From: Balneatrix alpica DSM 16621
Lineage (GTDB): Bacteria; Pseudomonadota; Gammaproteobacteria; Pseudomonadales; Balneatricaceae
Reading direction: 5' to 3'
DNA length: 64,000 nucleotides
NCBI RefSeq assembly: GCF_000619885.1
Contig: NZ_JHUZ01000006.1
Coordinates: 620,001-684,000 of the forward strand
Every line of letters starts with the position of its first letter. Within the stretch, counting starts at the first letter, position 1. Made by a program: the position numbers and the translations under genes. The notes under the pieces were generated by a model. It saw only the letters and a program-made list of their open reading frames with translations. It was not told the DNA's origin and did no database searches. Below, piece after piece: positions 35,193 through 45,253 of this stretch.

Positions 35193-36260
35193 ATGAAACG
35201 AGTTCTCATGGTTCCCACGCTGATGGCGGCAATGATGGCTGTCTCGGTGGTCCAAGCGGATCCTTTAAAAGTCGGCTTTGTTTATGTTGGGCCAGTGGGT
35301 GACGCGGGTTGGACAGCTAAGCATGATCAGGGGCGTCAATGTTTAGAGCAGCAGCTGGGGGATAAAGTCAGTACCAGTTATGTAGAGAGTGTGCCGGAAG
35401 GGGCCGATGCAGAGCGGGTGATTGAGAATCTGGCGCGTACTGGGCACAAATTGATCTTTACCACCTCATTTGGCTACATGAACCCGACATTGAAAGTGGC
35501 GAAAAAGTTCAAAGATGTAAAGTTTGAACACGCGACTGGATATAAAACAGCGGACAATGTCTCGAATTACTTTACTCGTGCATATCAAGGGCGTTATTTG
35601 ACCGGCATGGTCGCCGGAAAAATGACGAAATCTAATGTTATCGGCTATATCGGGGCCTTCCCAATTCCTGAGGTGGTGCGTGGTATCAACGCTTTTACCC
35701 AAGGATTGCGTGAGGTAAACCCTGAGGCCAAGGTTAAAGTGGTTTGGATTAACTCCTGGTATGACCCCGCTAAGGAGCGTGAGGCGGCCGAAGCGCTCAT
35801 GCAGCAAGGTGCTGATGTCCTGAATACTCACTCCGATTCGCCCGCTGCCATCCAAGCGGCTGAGGCAAAAGGTGTTTATGCCATGGGGTATCATGATGAT
35901 ATGTCAGAGTTTGGGCCTAAAGCTCATCTGACCGCTACTATGCACAACTGGTGTAACTATTATGTAGAGCGTGCTCAGGCTGTGTTGGATGGTAGCTGGA
36001 CGAGCCAGTCTTCTTGGCCAGGAATGGAAGCAGGTACGACTCACTTGGCGCCTTATAATGAAGCCATTCCGGCCGATGTAGTCGCCATGGTGGAAAAGCG
36101 TAAGCAAGAAATTATCGAGGGCAGTTACAAAGTATTCACAGGGCCGGTACGTGATCAATCTGGTGTAGAGCGAGTGCCGGCCGGTGAGGTGATGAGTGAT
36201 GGCGCTATGTTGGGCTTTGACTGGTATGTAGAAGGTGTGGAGGGTGAGCTGCCCAAGTAA
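35193..36260 (+). CDS. BMP-family periplasmic substrate-binding protein
   Basis: The 355-residue product has a Sec signal peptide (residues 1-22, cleavage after QA) without a lipobox, then the BMP/PnrA fold: VGFVYVGPVGDAGWTAKHDQGR, FTTSFGYMNPTLKVAKKFKDVKFEHATGY and AKGVYAMGYHDDMSEFGPKAHLTATMHNW. These match purine nucleoside or related ligand binding in periplasmic BMP proteins of proteobacteria. The start follows GAGGAGT. It is the last gene of the importer and ends 227 bp before rpsJ. Confidence 0.92.
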   Translation: MKRVLMVPTLMAAMMAVSVVQADPLKVGFVYVGPVGDAGWTAKHDQGRQCLEQQLGDKVSTSYVESVPEGADAERVIENLARTGHKLIFTTSFGYMNPTLKVAKKFKDVKFEHATGYKTADNVSNYFTRAYQGRYLTGMVAGKMTKSNVIGYIGAFPIPEVVRGINAFTQGLREVNPEAKVKVVWINSWYDPAKEREAAEALMQQGADVLNTHSDSPAAIQAAEAKGVYAMGYHDDMSEFGPKAHLTATMHNWCNYYVERAQAVLDGSWTSQSSWPGMEAGTTHLAPYNEAIPADVVAMVEKRKQEIIEGSYKVFTGPVRDQSGVERVPAGEVMSDGAMLGFDWYVEGVEGELPK

Positions 36261-36273
36261 GGGTGCTTACAAA

Positions 36274-36302
36274 TTGACCATTAAAGCGGATTAAGTCATA
36301 AT
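36274..36302 (+). promoter_or_regulatory. Upstream promoter of the S10 operon (P1)
   Basis: TTGACC (36274-36279), 17 bp, then CATAAT (36297-36302). It lies just after the BMP gene and upstream of a terminator hairpin, so transcripts from it would have to read through that hairpin to reach rpsJ. Confidence 0.5.
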
Positions 36303-36318
36303 CTCGCTTCTGTGTTTT

Positions 36319-36346
36319 CCGGGCCTATTGGGCCCGGTTTCTCTTT
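36319..36346 (+). terminator. Terminator or attenuator before rpsJ
   Basis: A perfect 7-bp GC stem (36319-36325 with 36331-36337, loop TATTG) is followed by TTTCTCTTTG. It ends the importer operon, and would act as an attenuator on the P1 transcript, which would recall the L4-controlled S10 leader of E. coli. Confidence 0.6.
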
Positions 36347-36400
36347 GTTGGATTCCTTGGTGTGTACTAGGGTCAAAAGTGGCCAGGAGTTGCTTTTGCC

Positions 36401-36799
<399 letters not shown>

Positions 36800-36904
36800 T
36801 CCCGGTCTGTAGTAACTGTCTACCAGCGCTTTGCGCCGTGGAATGCTCAATGTGGGCAGCCATAGAGGGTGTGTAGCCCCGTACACAATATGAGGTAAAA
36901 CTAA

Positions 36905-37543
36905 ATGACAATTGGTGTTATCGGAAGAAAAGCGGGTATGACCCGTATCTTCACCGAAGATGGTGCTTCCGTCCCAGTTACTGTTATTGAGGTGGAGCCT
37001 AACCGTGTTACTCAGGTTAAAGACCTGGAAAACGACGGTTATGCAGCCGTTCAGGTAACCACTGGTTCTCGTCGTGCTTCTCTGGTCAGCAAGCCGCTGG
37101 CTGGTCACTATGCTAAGGCTGGTGTGGAAGCAGGTCGTGGTCTGTGGGAGTTCCGCCTGCAAGAAGGTCAGACTGCAGAAGTTGGCGAACAGCTGACTGT
37201 GGCTCAGTTTGAAGCCGGTCAGAAAATTGACGTTACCGGTCAGTCCAAGGGTAAGGGTTTTCAGGGCGGTATCAAGCGCTGGAACTTCCTGAGCCAGGAT
37301 GCTTCTCACGGTAACTCTGTTTCTCACCGTGCTCCCGGTTCCATCGGTCAGTGTCAGACTCCTGGACGTGTGTTCAAGGGTAAGAAAATGGCCGGTCATA
37401 TGGGTGCCGAGCGCGTTACCGTTCAGTCCCTGGAAGTTGTGCGTGTTGATGCAGAGCGTAACCTGCTGCTGGTCAAGGGCGCTGTTCCCGGTGCAACTGG
37501 CGGTGATCTGATCATTCAACCAGCTGTTAAAGCTCGCGCCTAA
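36905..37543 (+). CDS. rplC: 50S ribosomal protein L3
   Basis: L3 is an early assembly protein of the 50S subunit, close to the peptidyl transferase centre. The 212-residue product has the N-terminal [17 protein letters not shown] and the central loop [20 protein letters not shown] context with the methylated Gln of E. coli L3 in the QDASHGN-type motif. ATG follows GAGGT. It is preceded by a 105-bp gap after rpsJ with a TGTGTA/TACACA hairpin at 36870-36887. Confidence 0.99.
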   Translation: MTIGVIGRKAGMTRIFTEDGASVPVTVIEVEPNRVTQVKDLENDGYAAVQVTTGSRRASLVSKPLAGHYAKAGVEAGRGLWEFRLQEGQTAEVGEQLTVAQFEAGQKIDVTGQSKGKGFQGGIKRWNFLSQDASHGNSVSHRAPGSIGQCQTPGRVFKGKKMAGHMGAERVTVQSLEVVRVDAERNLLLVKGAVPGATGGDLIIQPAVKARA

Positions 37544-37556
37544 AGGGGTCTAAGCA

Positions 37557-38162
37557 ATGAATCTATCTATTGCCGGAGCCAAGGGTACGGTTGAGGTCTC
37601 TGAGCTGACCTTCGGAAAAGAATTTAACGAAGCGCTGGTGCATCAGGTAGTTACTGCATACCTGGCTGGTGCACGTCAGGGTACCAAGGCCCAATTGACC
37701 CGCTCTGAAGTAAGCGGTGGCGGCGCCAAGCCGTGGCGTCAAAAGGGTACTGGCCGTGCCCGTGTAGGTTCCGCCAACAGCCCTCTGTGGCGTAGTGGTG
37801 GTGTGACTTTCGCTGCTAAGCCTCGCAGCTTTGAGCAGAAAGTTAACAAGAAAATGTATCGTGCTGCTATTCGCTGCATCCTGTCCGAACTGGTTCGTCA
37901 GGAGCGTCTGGTAGTAGTGGAAGACCTGAAAGTTGAATCCCCCAAGACTAAAGTCTTTGCTGCACATCTGCAGGCTATGGGTCTGGACAACGTTCTGGTT
38001 GTATCTGACAACGTCGAGCAGAACCTGTATCTGGCTGCCCGCAACCTGCCTCACGTTGATGTACGTGATGTAGCTGGTATTGATCCGGTTGCGCTGGTTG
38101 GGCATGAAAAAGTGCTGGTAACTGTACCTGCTCTGAAGAAGTTTGAGGAGTTGCTGGGATGA
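37557..38162 (+). CDS. rplD: 50S ribosomal protein L4
   Basis: L4 lines the peptide exit tunnel and, in E. coli, represses its own operon by binding the S10 leader. The 201-residue product has the tunnel loop region [20 protein letters not shown] and the C-terminal globular domain. It lies 13 bp after rplC and overlaps rplW by four bases. A similar autogenous role is possible here given the hairpin before rpsJ. Confidence 0.99.
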   Translation: MNLSIAGAKGTVEVSELTFGKEFNEALVHQVVTAYLAGARQGTKAQLTRSEVSGGGAKPWRQKGTGRARVGSANSPLWRSGGVTFAAKPRSFEQKVNKKMYRAAIRCILSELVRQERLVVVEDLKVESPKTKVFAAHLQAMGLDNVLVVSDNVEQNLYLAARNLPHVDVRDVAGIDPVALVGHEKVLVTVPALKKFEELLG

Positions 38163-38455
38163 ACCAAGAGCGCATCTTCAAAATTCTGCTCGGTCCGCAC
38201 ATCTCCGAGAAAGCAACCATCGTAGCCGAAGACGCTCAGCAGGTTGTATTCCGTGTGACTCCAGATGCGACCAAGGCAGAAGTTAAGCAGGCCGTTGAGC
38301 AGCTCTTCAACGTCAAAGTTGAAAAGGTAAACGTGCTCAACGCTAAAGGTAAGACCAAGCGTACCGTACGTGGTCTAGGCCGCCGTGCCAACATTCGCAA
38401 GGCTTACGTGCGTCTGGCCGAAGGTCATGACATTGACTTCGTTGGCGCTGAGTAA
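38159..38455 (+). CDS. rplW: 50S ribosomal protein L23
   Basis: L23 sits at the tunnel exit, where trigger factor and SRP dock. The 98-residue product has [15 protein letters not shown] and the Lys/Val-rich [19 protein letters not shown] core. It overlaps rplD by four bases (ATGA), a coupling usual in this operon. Confidence 0.99.
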   Translation: MNQERIFKILLGPHISEKATIVAEDAQQVVFRVTPDATKAEVKQAVEQLFNVKVEKVNVLNAKGKTKRTVRGLGRRANIRKAYVRLAEGHDIDFVGAE

Positions 38456-38469
38456 GGGGATTTCAGGTC

Positions 38470-39297
38470 ATGGCAATTGTAAAGTGTAAACCGACTTCCG
38501 CTGGCCGCCGCCAAGTGGTGAAGGTGGTCAACCCTGACCTGCACAAGGGCGCGCCCTATGCACCTCTGGTTGAGCAGCTGAGCCGTTCTGGTGGCCGCAA
38601 CAACATGGGTCGCATCACTACCCGTCACGTGGGTGGTGGTCATAAGCGTCACTATCGTCTGGTTGACTTCAAGCGTAACAAAGATGGTGTTGCAGCCATC
38701 GTTGAGCGTCTGGAATACGATCCTAACCGTTCTGCCCATTTGGCTCTGCTGAAGTATGCTGACGGCGAGCGCCGTTACATCATTGCACCCAAGGGGCTGA
38801 AGGCTGGCGATAAAGTGCAGTCTGGTTCTGATGCCGCTATCAAAGTGGGTAATACCCTGCCAATCCGTAACATTCCGGTTGGTAGTACTATTCACTGTAT
38901 CGAGCTGAAGCCTGGTAAAGGTGCTCAGTTGGCCCGCTCTGCTGGTGCCGCTGTTCAGCTGGTAGCGCGCGAAGGGCAGTATGCCACTATTCGTTTGCGC
39001 TCTGGTGAAATGCGTAAGGTGCACATTGACTGCCGCGCCACCCTGGGTGAGGTTGGCAACTCTGAGCATAACCTGCGCAGCCTGGGTAAGGCCGGTGCCA
39101 AGCGCTGGCGTGGTGTTCGTCCGACCGTTCGTGGTGTTGCCATGAACCCGGTAGACCACCCGCACGGTGGTGGTGAGGGTCGCACCTCTGGTGGTCGTCA
39201 TCCCGTTACACCTTGGGGTGTGCCGACCAAGGGCTATAAGACCCGCAAGAACAAGCGTACTACGAAAATGATCGTACGCCGTCGCACTGCCAAGTAA
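38470..39297 (+). CDS. rplB: 50S ribosomal protein L2
   Basis: L2 is needed for peptidyl transferase activity and subunit joining. The 275-residue product has the OB-fold core [14 protein letters not shown] and the C-terminal loop [21 protein letters not shown], with the conserved His that reaches the active site. A long open frame on the opposite strand here is a codon-bias shadow. Confidence 0.99.
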   Translation: MAIVKCKPTSAGRRQVVKVVNPDLHKGAPYAPLVEQLSRSGGRNNMGRITTRHVGGGHKRHYRLVDFKRNKDGVAAIVERLEYDPNRSAHLALLKYADGERRYIIAPKGLKAGDKVQSGSDAAIKVGNTLPIRNIPVGSTIHCIELKPGKGAQLARSAGAAVQLVAREGQYATIRLRSGEMRKVHIDCRATLGEVGNSEHNLRSLGKAGAKRWRGVRPTVRGVAMNPVDHPHGGGEGRTSGGRHPVTPWGVPTKGYKTRKNKRTTKMIVRRRTAK

Positions 39298-39313
39298 TTA
39301 AGAGGAATCAGCT

Positions 39314-39589
39314 GTGCCACGTTCACTGAAGAAAGGTCCTTTTATCGACCTTCACTTGATGAAGAAGGTAGAGGCTGCAGTAGAGAAGGGCGAAAAGCGT
39401 CCGATCAAAACCTGGTCACGTCGCTCTACTATCTTCCCACAGTTCGTTGGGTTGACTATTGCAGTCCATAATGGTCGCCAGCACGTTCCGGTGTTTATCA
39501 CCGAAGACATGGTTGGTCATAAACTGGGTGAGTTTGCTGTGACTCGTGCCTTTAAAGGTCACGCAGCAGACAAGAAGGCTAAACGTTAA
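39314..39589 (+). CDS. rpsS: 30S ribosomal protein S19
   Basis: S19 binds the head of the 30S subunit with S13. The 91-residue product starts [18 protein letters not shown] after the initiator and contains [21 protein letters not shown]. The start codon is GTG at 39314 with an AGAGGA site; GTG also gives the exact family N-terminus. Length is normal. Confidence 0.99.
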   Translation: MPRSLKKGPFIDLHLMKKVEAAVEKGEKRPIKTWSRRSTIFPQFVGLTIAVHNGRQHVPVFITEDMVGHKLGEFAVTRAFKGHAADKKAKR

Positions 39590-39603
39590 GAGAGGAGATA
39601 ACC

Positions 39604-39936
39604 ATGGAAGCTGTTGCTAAGCTGACTGGCGCTCGCCTTTCTGCACAGAAAGCCCGCCTGGTCGCTGATCTGATCCGTGGCAAGAATGTTGACGAAGCAC
39701 TAAATATTCTGACCTTTAGCACCAAAAAGGGTGCTCACTTGGTCAAGAAGGTGCTGGAGTCCGCTGTTGCTAATGCTGAGCACAATGAAGGTGCTGATGT
39801 TGATGAGCTGAAAGTGGATACCATCTTCGTAGATGAAGGTCCTAGCATGAAGCGCATCATGCCGCGTGCCAAAGGTCGTGCTGATCGCATCCTGAAGCGC
39901 ACTTGCCACATCACCATCAAGGTTGCTGAGCGTTAA
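39604..39936 (+). CDS. rplV: 50S ribosomal protein L22
   Basis: L22 is a tunnel-lining protein whose beta hairpin forms the constriction with L4. The 110-residue product has [18 protein letters not shown] at the start and [27 protein letters not shown], the hairpin region where macrolide resistance changes occur in other species. No change from consensus is obvious there. Confidence 0.99.
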   Translation: MEAVAKLTGARLSAQKARLVADLIRGKNVDEALNILTFSTKKGAHLVKKVLESAVANAEHNEGADVDELKVDTIFVDEGPSMKRIMPRAKGRADRILKRTCHITIKVAER

Positions 39937-39948
39937 GGAGACACCGTT

Positions 39949-40629
39949 ATGGGTCAGAAAGTACATCCTACAGGCTACCGACTCGGTGTCACCAAAGATC
40001 ACACTTCTGTGTGGTACGCCGGTCGTGGCGAATATGCCAAGAAGCTGCTGAACGATCTGCAGGTGCGTAAGTATCTGGAAGAGAAGCTGAAAGCTGCCTC
40101 TGTTAGCCGTATTGAAATTGAGCGTCCTGCTAACAATGCGCGTATCACTATTCACACTGCCCGTCCCGGTATCGTGATTGGTAAGAAGGGTGAAGACGTA
40201 GAGAAATTGCGCCAGGACGTATCTAACATGATGGGCGTGCCTGTGCACGTCAACATCGAAGAAATTCGTAAGCCTGAGCTGGATGCCAAACTGACTGCTC
40301 AGTCAGTGGCTCAGCAGCTGGAACGCCGTGTTATGTTCCGTCGCGCGATGAAGCGTGCCGTACAGAATGCTATGCGTCTGGGTGCTAAGGGTATCAAGAT
40401 CCAGGTTTCTGGTCGTCTGGGTGGTGCTGAAATCGCGCGTACTGAATGGTACCGCGAAGGGCGTGTTCCTCTGCATACTCTGCGTGCTGACATCGACTAC
40501 AACACTGCCGAAGCTCATACCACTTATGGTGTGATCGGTGTGAAAGTGTGGATCTTCAAGGGCGAAGTTCTGGGCGGTATCGAACAGGTACGTGCCGAAA
40601 AGAATGCGCCTAAGAAGAAAGGCAAGTAA
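39949..40629 (+). CDS. rpsC: 30S ribosomal protein S3
   Basis: S3 lies at the mRNA entry site and has helicase function. The 226-residue product has [13 protein letters not shown], a KH domain with [19 protein letters not shown], and the C-terminal domain with [21 protein letters not shown] short basic tail ends in Lys-rich residues. ATG follows AAGGAG. Confidence 0.99.
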   Translation: MGQKVHPTGYRLGVTKDHTSVWYAGRGEYAKKLLNDLQVRKYLEEKLKAASVSRIEIERPANNARITIHTARPGIVIGKKGEDVEKLRQDVSNMMGVPVHVNIEEIRKPELDAKLTAQSVAQQLERRVMFRRAMKRAVQNAMRLGAKGIKIQVSGRLGGAEIARTEWYREGRVPLHTLRADIDYNTAEAHTTYGVIGVKVWIFKGEVLGGIEQVRAEKNAPKKKGK

Positions 40630-40644
40630 GAGAGGATACGTCCC

Positions 40645-41058
40645 ATGTTGCAACCAAAGCGTACCAAGTTCCGCAAAGTGCATAAGGGCCGTAACCGCGG
40701 TCTGGCACTGCGTGGTAGCAAAGTCAGCTTCGGCGACTTTGGTCTGAAGACGACTGAACGCGGCCGTATCACTGCACGTCAGATTGAAGCGGCTCGTCGT
40801 GCTATGACTCGTCACGTTAAGCGTGGTGGTAAGATCTGGATCCGCGTATTCCCTGATAAGCCTATTACCGAGAAGCCCCTGGAAGTTCGTATGGGTAGCG
40901 GTAAAGGTAACGTGGAATACTGGGTGGCTGAAGTTCAGCCTGGCAAGGTGCTGTTCGAGATGGAAGGTGTTGCTGAGACTCTGGCTCAGGAAGCTTTCGC
41001 TCTGGCAGCGGCTAAGCTCCCCGTGAGTACCACCTTTGTTAAGCGGACGGTAATGTAA
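40645..41058 (+). CDS. rplP: 50S ribosomal protein L16
   Basis: L16 organises the A-site region of the 50S subunit. The 137-residue product starts [19 protein letters not shown] and has the conserved loop [28 protein letters not shown] with the Arg that E. coli hydroxylates. Its stop overlaps the rpmC start by one base (TAATG). Confidence 0.99.
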   Translation: MLQPKRTKFRKVHKGRNRGLALRGSKVSFGDFGLKTTERGRITARQIEAARRAMTRHVKRGGKIWIRVFPDKPITEKPLEVRMGSGKGNVEYWVAEVQPGKVLFEMEGVAETLAQEAFALAAAKLPVSTTFVKRTVM

Positions 41059-41249
41059 TGAAAACTGCAGAACTGCGTGAGAAGTCCGTAGCTGAACTGC
41101 AGCAGGTAATGCTGGGTCTGCTAAAAGATCAGTTCAACCTGCGGATGCAGAAAGCGTCTGGGCAGTTGGCTCAGACTCACTTGCTGGGCAAAGTCCGTCG
41201 TGACATTGCTCGCGTGAAGACGGTGCTGACCGAAAAGGCAGGTAACTAA
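41058..41249 (+). CDS. rpmC: 50S ribosomal protein L29
   Basis: L29 is a small helical protein at the tunnel exit next to L23. The 63-residue product has [15 protein letters not shown] and [29 protein letters not shown], typical in length and content. It shares one base with the rplP stop codon and is one base from rpsQ. Confidence 0.99.
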   Translation: MKTAELREKSVAELQQVMLGLLKDQFNLRMQKASGQLAQTHLLGKVRRDIARVKTVLTEKAGN

Positions 41250-41250
41250 G

Positions 41251-41511
41251 ATGTCTGAGAAAATTGTTCGAACTGAGACCGGTCGGGTCGTCAGCGACAA
41301 GATGGATAAGACCGTCACTGTCCTGATCGAGCGTAAAGTAAAGCACCCGATTTACGGCAAGTACGTCAAGCGCTCCACCAAGCTGAAGGCTCATGATGAA
41401 AATAATGAGTGTCAACTAGGTGATCTGGTTACCATCCAAGAAACTCGTCCTTTTTCAAAGACGAAAACTTGGAAGCTGGTAAAGATTGAAGAGCGCGCCG
41501 CTAAGGTGTAA
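41251..41511 (+). CDS. rpsQ: 30S ribosomal protein S17
   Basis: S17 is an OB-fold protein that binds 16S rRNA early in assembly. The 86-residue product has [33 protein letters not shown] and [16 protein letters not shown]. It is the last gene of the S10 operon. The promoter of the spc operon overlaps its final codons. Confidence 0.99.
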   Translation: MSEKIVRTETGRVVSDKMDKTVTVLIERKVKHPIYGKYVKRSTKLKAHDENNECQLGDLVTIQETRPFSKTKTWKLVKIEERAAKV

Positions 41512-41514
41512 AAT
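41486..41514 (+). promoter_or_regulatory. Promoter of the spc operon, overlapping the rpsQ 3' end
   Basis: TTGAAG (41486-41491), 17 bp, then TAAAAT (41509-41514), which contains the rpsQ stop. It lies 83 bp before rplN, where E. coli also has its spc promoter. Confidence 0.7.
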
Positions 41515-41536
41515 CGCGGCTCTTTTGCTCCTCCGT

Positions 41537-41570
41537 ACTTTTCCTGCCGGGGTGACTCGGTGGGAAAAGT
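41537..41570 (+). promoter_or_regulatory. Stable hairpin in the spc operon leader
   Basis: A 13-bp stem with two wobbles (41537-41549 with 41558-41570) is followed by GCTGTTTT. It may terminate S10 operon transcripts in part or act as a control element for the spc message. Confidence 0.5.
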
Positions 41571-41596
41571 GCTGTTTTGGCTTTGTGGAGTAGATC

Positions 41597-41965
41597 ATGA
41601 TCCAAACAGAATCCATGCTGGATGTTGCTGACAACAGCGGCGCCAAGCGTGTGCAGTGTATTAAGGTACTGGGTGGTTCTCACCGTCGTTATGCGAGCGT
41701 GGGAGACATCATCAAAGTTGCTGTTAAGGAAGCAATTCCTCGCGGCAAGGTAAAGAAAGGTCAGGTAATGAATGCCGTGGTAGTTCGTACCAAAAAAGGC
41801 GTTCGTCGTGCCGACGGCTCTGTTATCCGCTTTGATGTGAATTCTGCTGTGTTGCTTAACAACAAGCTTGAGCCTATCGGCACTCGTATTTTTGGGCCGG
41901 TAACTCGTGAACTTCGCAGTGAAAAATTCATGAAAATCATTTCCCTGGCTCCTGAAGTGCTCTAA
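41597..41965 (+). CDS. rplN: 50S ribosomal protein L14
   Basis: L14 lies at the subunit interface and binds ribosome silencing factor in other bacteria. The 122-residue product begins [28 protein letters not shown], the most conserved start in the family, and ends SLAPEVL. First gene of the spc operon, after its own promoter and hairpin. Confidence 0.99.
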   Translation: MIQTESMLDVADNSGAKRVQCIKVLGGSHRRYASVGDIIKVAVKEAIPRGKVKKGQVMNAVVVRTKKGVRRADGSVIRFDVNSAVLLNNKLEPIGTRIFGPVTRELRSEKFMKIISLAPEVL

Positions 41966-42003
41966 TCGAGTGCGAGAAGGTAGTAGGAAAGGATAAAAGT
42001 ACT

Positions 42004-42321
42004 ATGCGTAAAATCAGACGTGACGACGAAGTAATCGTCATTGCGGGCAAAGACAAAGGCAAGCGCGGTAAAGTGCTGCGTGTGCTGAAGGATGACCGCC
42101 TCATCGTTTCCGGCATCAACATGGTCAAGAAGCACCAGAAGCCTAACCCCCTTCTGAACCAGCCGGGTGGTATCGTTGAGAAAGAAGCCTCTATCGCCAC
42201 CTCTAATGTTGCGATCTTCAATCCGAAGACCAGCAAAGGTGACCGTGTCGGCTTCAAGATTCTTGAAGATGGCAGCAAAGTGCGCATCTTTAAGTCCACC
42301 CAAGAAGTCATTGGTGCTTAA
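42004..42321 (+). CDS. rplX: 50S ribosomal protein L24
   Basis: L24 starts 50S assembly and has a KOW motif, here [20 protein letters not shown]. The 105-residue product has the normal length and the later [23 protein letters not shown] follows GAAAGGA. Confidence 0.99.
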   Translation: MRKIRRDDEVIVIAGKDKGKRGKVLRVLKDDRLIVSGINMVKKHQKPNPLLNQPGGIVEKEASIATSNVAIFNPKTSKGDRVGFKILEDGSKVRIFKSTQEVIGA

Positions 42322-42332
42322 GGAGTTTGGCC

Positions 42333-42872
42333 ATGTCACGCTTGAAAGAGCTGTACAAGAAAGAAGTAGCGGCCAAGCTGAAAGAACAGTTTGGCTACGA
42401 AAACGTAATGCAGGTTCCGCGCATTACTAAAATCACCCTGAATATGGGTGTCGGTGAGGCTGTAGGCGATAAAAAGCAAATCGAGAGCGCCGTGGCGGAT
42501 ATGACTGCTATCAGTGGTCAGAAGCCCGTTGTTACTCGTGCCCGTAAGTCCGTTGCAGGCTTCAAAATTCGTGAAGGCTGGCCCATCGGTTGCAAGGTGA
42601 CCCTGCGCGGTGAGCGTATGTGGGAATTCCTGGATCGTCTGGTTGACATCGCTGTACCCCGTATCCGTGACTTCCGTGGTTTGAATGGCAAGTCCTTCGA
42701 CGGTCGTGGAAACTACAGCATGGGCGTTAAAGAGCAGATCATCTTCCCTGAAATCGACTATGACAAAGTCGATAAGCTGCGTGGTATGGATATTACTATC
42801 ACCACTACCGCAGCGACCAATGAAGAAGGTCGTGCCCTGTTGGCAGCCCTGAACTTCCCGTTCCGTAAGTAA
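42333..42872 (+). CDS. rplE: 50S ribosomal protein L5
   Basis: L5 binds 5S rRNA and contacts S13 and P-site tRNA. The 179-residue product has [38 protein letters not shown] and [24 protein letters not shown] at 42333 is chosen over the TTG six bases upstream because it follows AAGGAG at good spacing and gives the family length. Confidence 0.99.
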   Translation: MSRLKELYKKEVAAKLKEQFGYENVMQVPRITKITLNMGVGEAVGDKKQIESAVADMTAISGQKPVVTRARKSVAGFKIREGWPIGCKVTLRGERMWEFLDRLVDIAVPRIRDFRGLNGKSFDGRGNYSMGVKEQIIFPEIDYDKVDKLRGMDITITTTAATNEEGRALLAALNFPFRK

Positions 42873-42884
42873 GGAGGCCTCGCC

Positions 42885-43190
42885 ATGGCAAAGCTGAGTA
42901 TGAAAAAGCGCGAAGAAAAGCGCGCCGAAACCGTCGCTAAGTTTGCTGCCAAGCGCGCCGAACTGAAAGCGATCATCAAGAATCCCGCCACCTCTGATGA
43001 GGCTCGCTGGGAAGCGCAGATGGCACTGCAGAAGTTGCCGCGCAACGCTAGCCCGATCCGTCAGCAGCGTCGTTGCCAGATTACTGGTCGCCCGCATGCG
43101 GTGTATCGCAAGTTTGGTCTGTCTCGTATCATGCTGCGTGAAGCGGCAATGCGCGGTGACGTCCCAGGCTTGAAGAAAGCTAGTTGGTAA
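42885..43190 (+). CDS. rpsN: 30S ribosomal protein S14, zinc-free type
   Basis: S14 helps assemble the 30S head. The 101-residue product is the long, zinc-independent form without CxxC pairs, as in E. coli, with [30 protein letters not shown] at the C-terminus. ATG follows AGGAGG. Confidence 0.99.
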   Translation: MAKLSMKKREEKRAETVAKFAAKRAELKAIIKNPATSDEARWEAQMALQKLPRNASPIRQQRRCQITGRPHAVYRKFGLSRIMLREAAMRGDVPGLKKASW

Positions 43191-43244
43191 GCGGCTTGCG
43201 CTAGCAAGCCCTGCTGCACAATAGTTTTCAGGAGTTATTTTTAG

Positions 43245-43637
43245 ATGAGTATGCAAGATACCCTAGCGGATATGTTTACCCGTATCCGCAATGCGCACTT
43301 GGCTAATCATGCCGCTGTATCTATGCCTTCTTCCAAGATGAAGGTAGCGGTAGCCAAAGTGCTAAAGGATGAGGGTTATATCAGTGATTTCGCTATTGCA
43401 GGCGAGAAAAAACTGACCCTCACCATTGAGTTGAAGTATTACGAAGGTAAGCCCGTTATCGAGCGTCTTGTACGTGTTAGCCGTCCTGGCTTGCGTCAGT
43501 ATAAGAATCGCTCTGACCTGCCTAAGGTTGAAGGTGGTCTGGGTATTGCCATTGTCTCTACCTCCAAAGGTGTGATGACCGACCGCGCTGCACGTGCTGC
43601 TGGCGTGGGTGGCGAAGTCATCTGCACAGTATTCTAA
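43245..43637 (+). CDS. rpsH: 30S ribosomal protein S8
   Basis: S8 is a primary 16S rRNA binder and, in E. coli, represses the spc operon by binding near the L5 start. The 130-residue product starts [18 protein letters not shown] and ends [17 protein letters not shown], both family hallmarks. ATG follows AGGAG. Confidence 0.99.
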   Translation: MSMQDTLADMFTRIRNAHLANHAAVSMPSSKMKVAVAKVLKDEGYISDFAIAGEKKLTLTIELKYYEGKPVIERLVRVSRPGLRQYKNRSDLPKVEGGLGIAIVSTSKGVMTDRAARAAGVGGEVICTVF

Positions 43638-43648
43638 GGAGGACTGAG

Positions 43649-44182
43649 ATGTCTCGTGTAGCTAAAAAGCCCGTGGTCGTTCCTGCTGGTGTTGAAGTTA
43701 AACTGGCTGGTCAGGAAGTGGCTGTTAAAGGCAAAAATGGTCAGTTGAACCTGAGCATTCATTCCTCTGTTGAGGTGACTCAGGATGGCAACCAGCTTCT
43801 GTTTGCTGCTCGCGATGGCAGCGTGCAGGCGAAGGCAATGTCTGGCACCGTGCGTGCTCTGGTTAACAACATGGTAATCGGCGTATCTGAAGGCTTCGAG
43901 AAGAAGCTGGAGTTGGTCGGTGTTGGTTACCGTGCTGCGGCTAAGGGTGATGCGGTAAGCTTGACGCTGGGTTTCTCCCATCCGGTTGAATATAAACTCC
44001 CTGCCGGTGTGACTGCTGAAACTCCGAACCAGACTACTATCTTGTTGAAAGGTTCAGATAAACAGCAGATTGGCCAAGTGGCCGCAGAGATCCGCGCCTT
44101 CCGTGCGCCGGAGCCCTACAAAGGCAAGGGTATCCGTTACTCCGACGAGTTTGTGCGTCGGAAAGAAGCTAAGAAGAAGTAA
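43649..44182 (+). CDS. rplF: 50S ribosomal protein L6
   Basis: L6 lies near the factor-binding site. The 177-residue product has two repeats of the L6 fold and the C-terminal [25 protein letters not shown], the family signature. ATG follows AAGGAGG, 11 bp after rpsH. Confidence 0.99.
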   Translation: MSRVAKKPVVVPAGVEVKLAGQEVAVKGKNGQLNLSIHSSVEVTQDGNQLLFAARDGSVQAKAMSGTVRALVNNMVIGVSEGFEKKLELVGVGYRAAAKGDAVSLTLGFSHPVEYKLPAGVTAETPNQTTILLKGSDKQQIGQVAAEIRAFRAPEPYKGKGIRYSDEFVRRKEAKKK

Positions 44183-44193
44183 GGCAGGATTCC

Positions 44194-44544
44194 ATGAACG
44201 AGAAAAAAGTTTCCCGTTTGCGTCGCGCTGCCCGTGGTCGCCACAAGATGCGCGAACTGGGCGTGAATCGCCTGACTATTCACCGTACTCCACGCCACAT
44301 CTACGCTCAGGTTTTCTCTCCCTGTGGTGGACATGTGCTGGCCGCGGCCTCTACTCTGGACACCGAGCTGCGCTCTGGCCAGACTGGCAATGCCGACGCG
44401 GCAGCCAAAGTAGGAGCGCTGGTCGCTAAGCGTGCTTTGGAGGCTGGTGTTAAGCAAGTAGCCTTCGATCGTGCTGGTTTTAAATACCACGGTCGTATTA
44501 AGGCCCTGGCTGATGCTGCCCGTGAAGGCGGACTTGAATTCTAA
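44194..44544 (+). CDS. rplR: 50S ribosomal protein L18
   Basis: L18 brings 5S rRNA into the large subunit together with L5. The 116-residue product has the basic N-terminal tail ([18 protein letters not shown]) and the C-terminal [28 protein letters not shown]. Length is normal. Confidence 0.99.
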   Translation: MNEKKVSRLRRAARGRHKMRELGVNRLTIHRTPRHIYAQVFSPCGGHVLAAASTLDTELRSGQTGNADAAAKVGALVAKRALEAGVKQVAFDRAGFKYHGRIKALADAAREGGLEF

Positions 44545-44553
44545 GGTGTGACA

Positions 44554-45054
44554 ATGGCAAACATCGAACAGAAAGACGGCGACCTGCAAGAAAAGCTGGT
44601 CCAAGTTAACCGTGTTGCCAAAGTGGTCAAGGGTGGACGCATTTTCGCGTTCACCGCTCTGACTGTGGTTGGTGACGGTAAGGGCCGTGTCGGTTTTGGT
44701 CGTGGTAAGGCGCGTGAAGTGCCTGCAGCTATCGCCAAGGCTATGGAAGCGGCTCGTCGCAACATGATTAAAGTTGAGCTGAATGGCGGTACTATTCAGT
44801 ACCCCGTTAAAGCTCGTCATGGTGCTTCCAAGATCTACATGCAGCCTGCTTCTGAAGGTACAGGTGTTATCGCTGGTGGTGCGATGCGCTCTGTGCTGGA
44901 AATGGCTGGTGTTCACAACGTACTGGCAAAGTGCTACGGCTCTACCAATCCGGTAAACGTAGTGCGTGCAACTTTCAACGGTTTGGCGCAAATGAAGGCT
45001 CCCGAAGAAATTGCTGCTAAGCGCGGTAAAACCGTTGAAGAGATTCTGGGGTAA
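44554..45054 (+). CDS. rpsE: 30S ribosomal protein S5
   Basis: S5 helps set decoding accuracy near the mRNA entrance. The 166-residue product has the double-stranded RNA-binding region with [28 protein letters not shown] and the loop [12 protein letters not shown], where spectinomycin-resistance changes are found in other species; it looks wild type. ATG at 44554 is preferred to a GTG six bases upstream because it gives the family N-terminus (MANIEQK). Confidence 0.99.
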   Translation: MANIEQKDGDLQEKLVQVNRVAKVVKGGRIFAFTALTVVGDGKGRVGFGRGKAREVPAAIAKAMEAARRNMIKVELNGGTIQYPVKARHGASKIYMQPASEGTGVIAGGAMRSVLEMAGVHNVLAKCYGSTNPVNVVRATFNGLAQMKAPEEIAAKRGKTVEEILG

Positions 45055-45060
45055 TCAACC

Positions 45061-45243
45061 ATGGCAAATACTGTAAAAGTAACCCTGGTTCGTAGCCCTA
45101 TCGGCAAACAGCCGAAGCATCGTGCCACTGTGCGCGGTCTGGGTCTGCGTAAAATTGGTCAGGTGGTTGAATTGCAGGATACTCCTGAGGTTCGCGGCAT
45201 GATCAACAAAGTGAACTACATGGTTCGCGTCGTCGGCGAGTAA
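45061..45243 (+). CDS. rpmD: 50S ribosomal protein L30
   Basis: L30 is a small protein of the 50S solvent side. The 60-residue product has [28 protein letters not shown], the conserved core, and normal length. It is six bases from rpsE and ten from rplO. Confidence 0.99.
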   Translation: MANTVKVTLVRSPIGKQPKHRATVRGLGLRKIGQVVELQDTPEVRGMINKVNYMVRVVGE

Positions 45244-45253
45244 GGAGATACTC

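Noticed and set aside
36274..36280. TTGACCA as a possible RutR half-site after the BMP operon
   Set aside because: The second half (TGGTCAA) is missing, and the sequence is better explained as the -35 of a promoter for rpsJ.
38425..39201. A 258-codon minus-strand frame across rplB
   Set aside because: Shadow of the biased codons of rplB. It is rich in Thr, Val and Arg and has no start signal.
42336..43256. A 306-codon minus-strand frame across rplE and rpsN
   Set aside because: Same shadow effect; no ribosome site and no recognisable domain.
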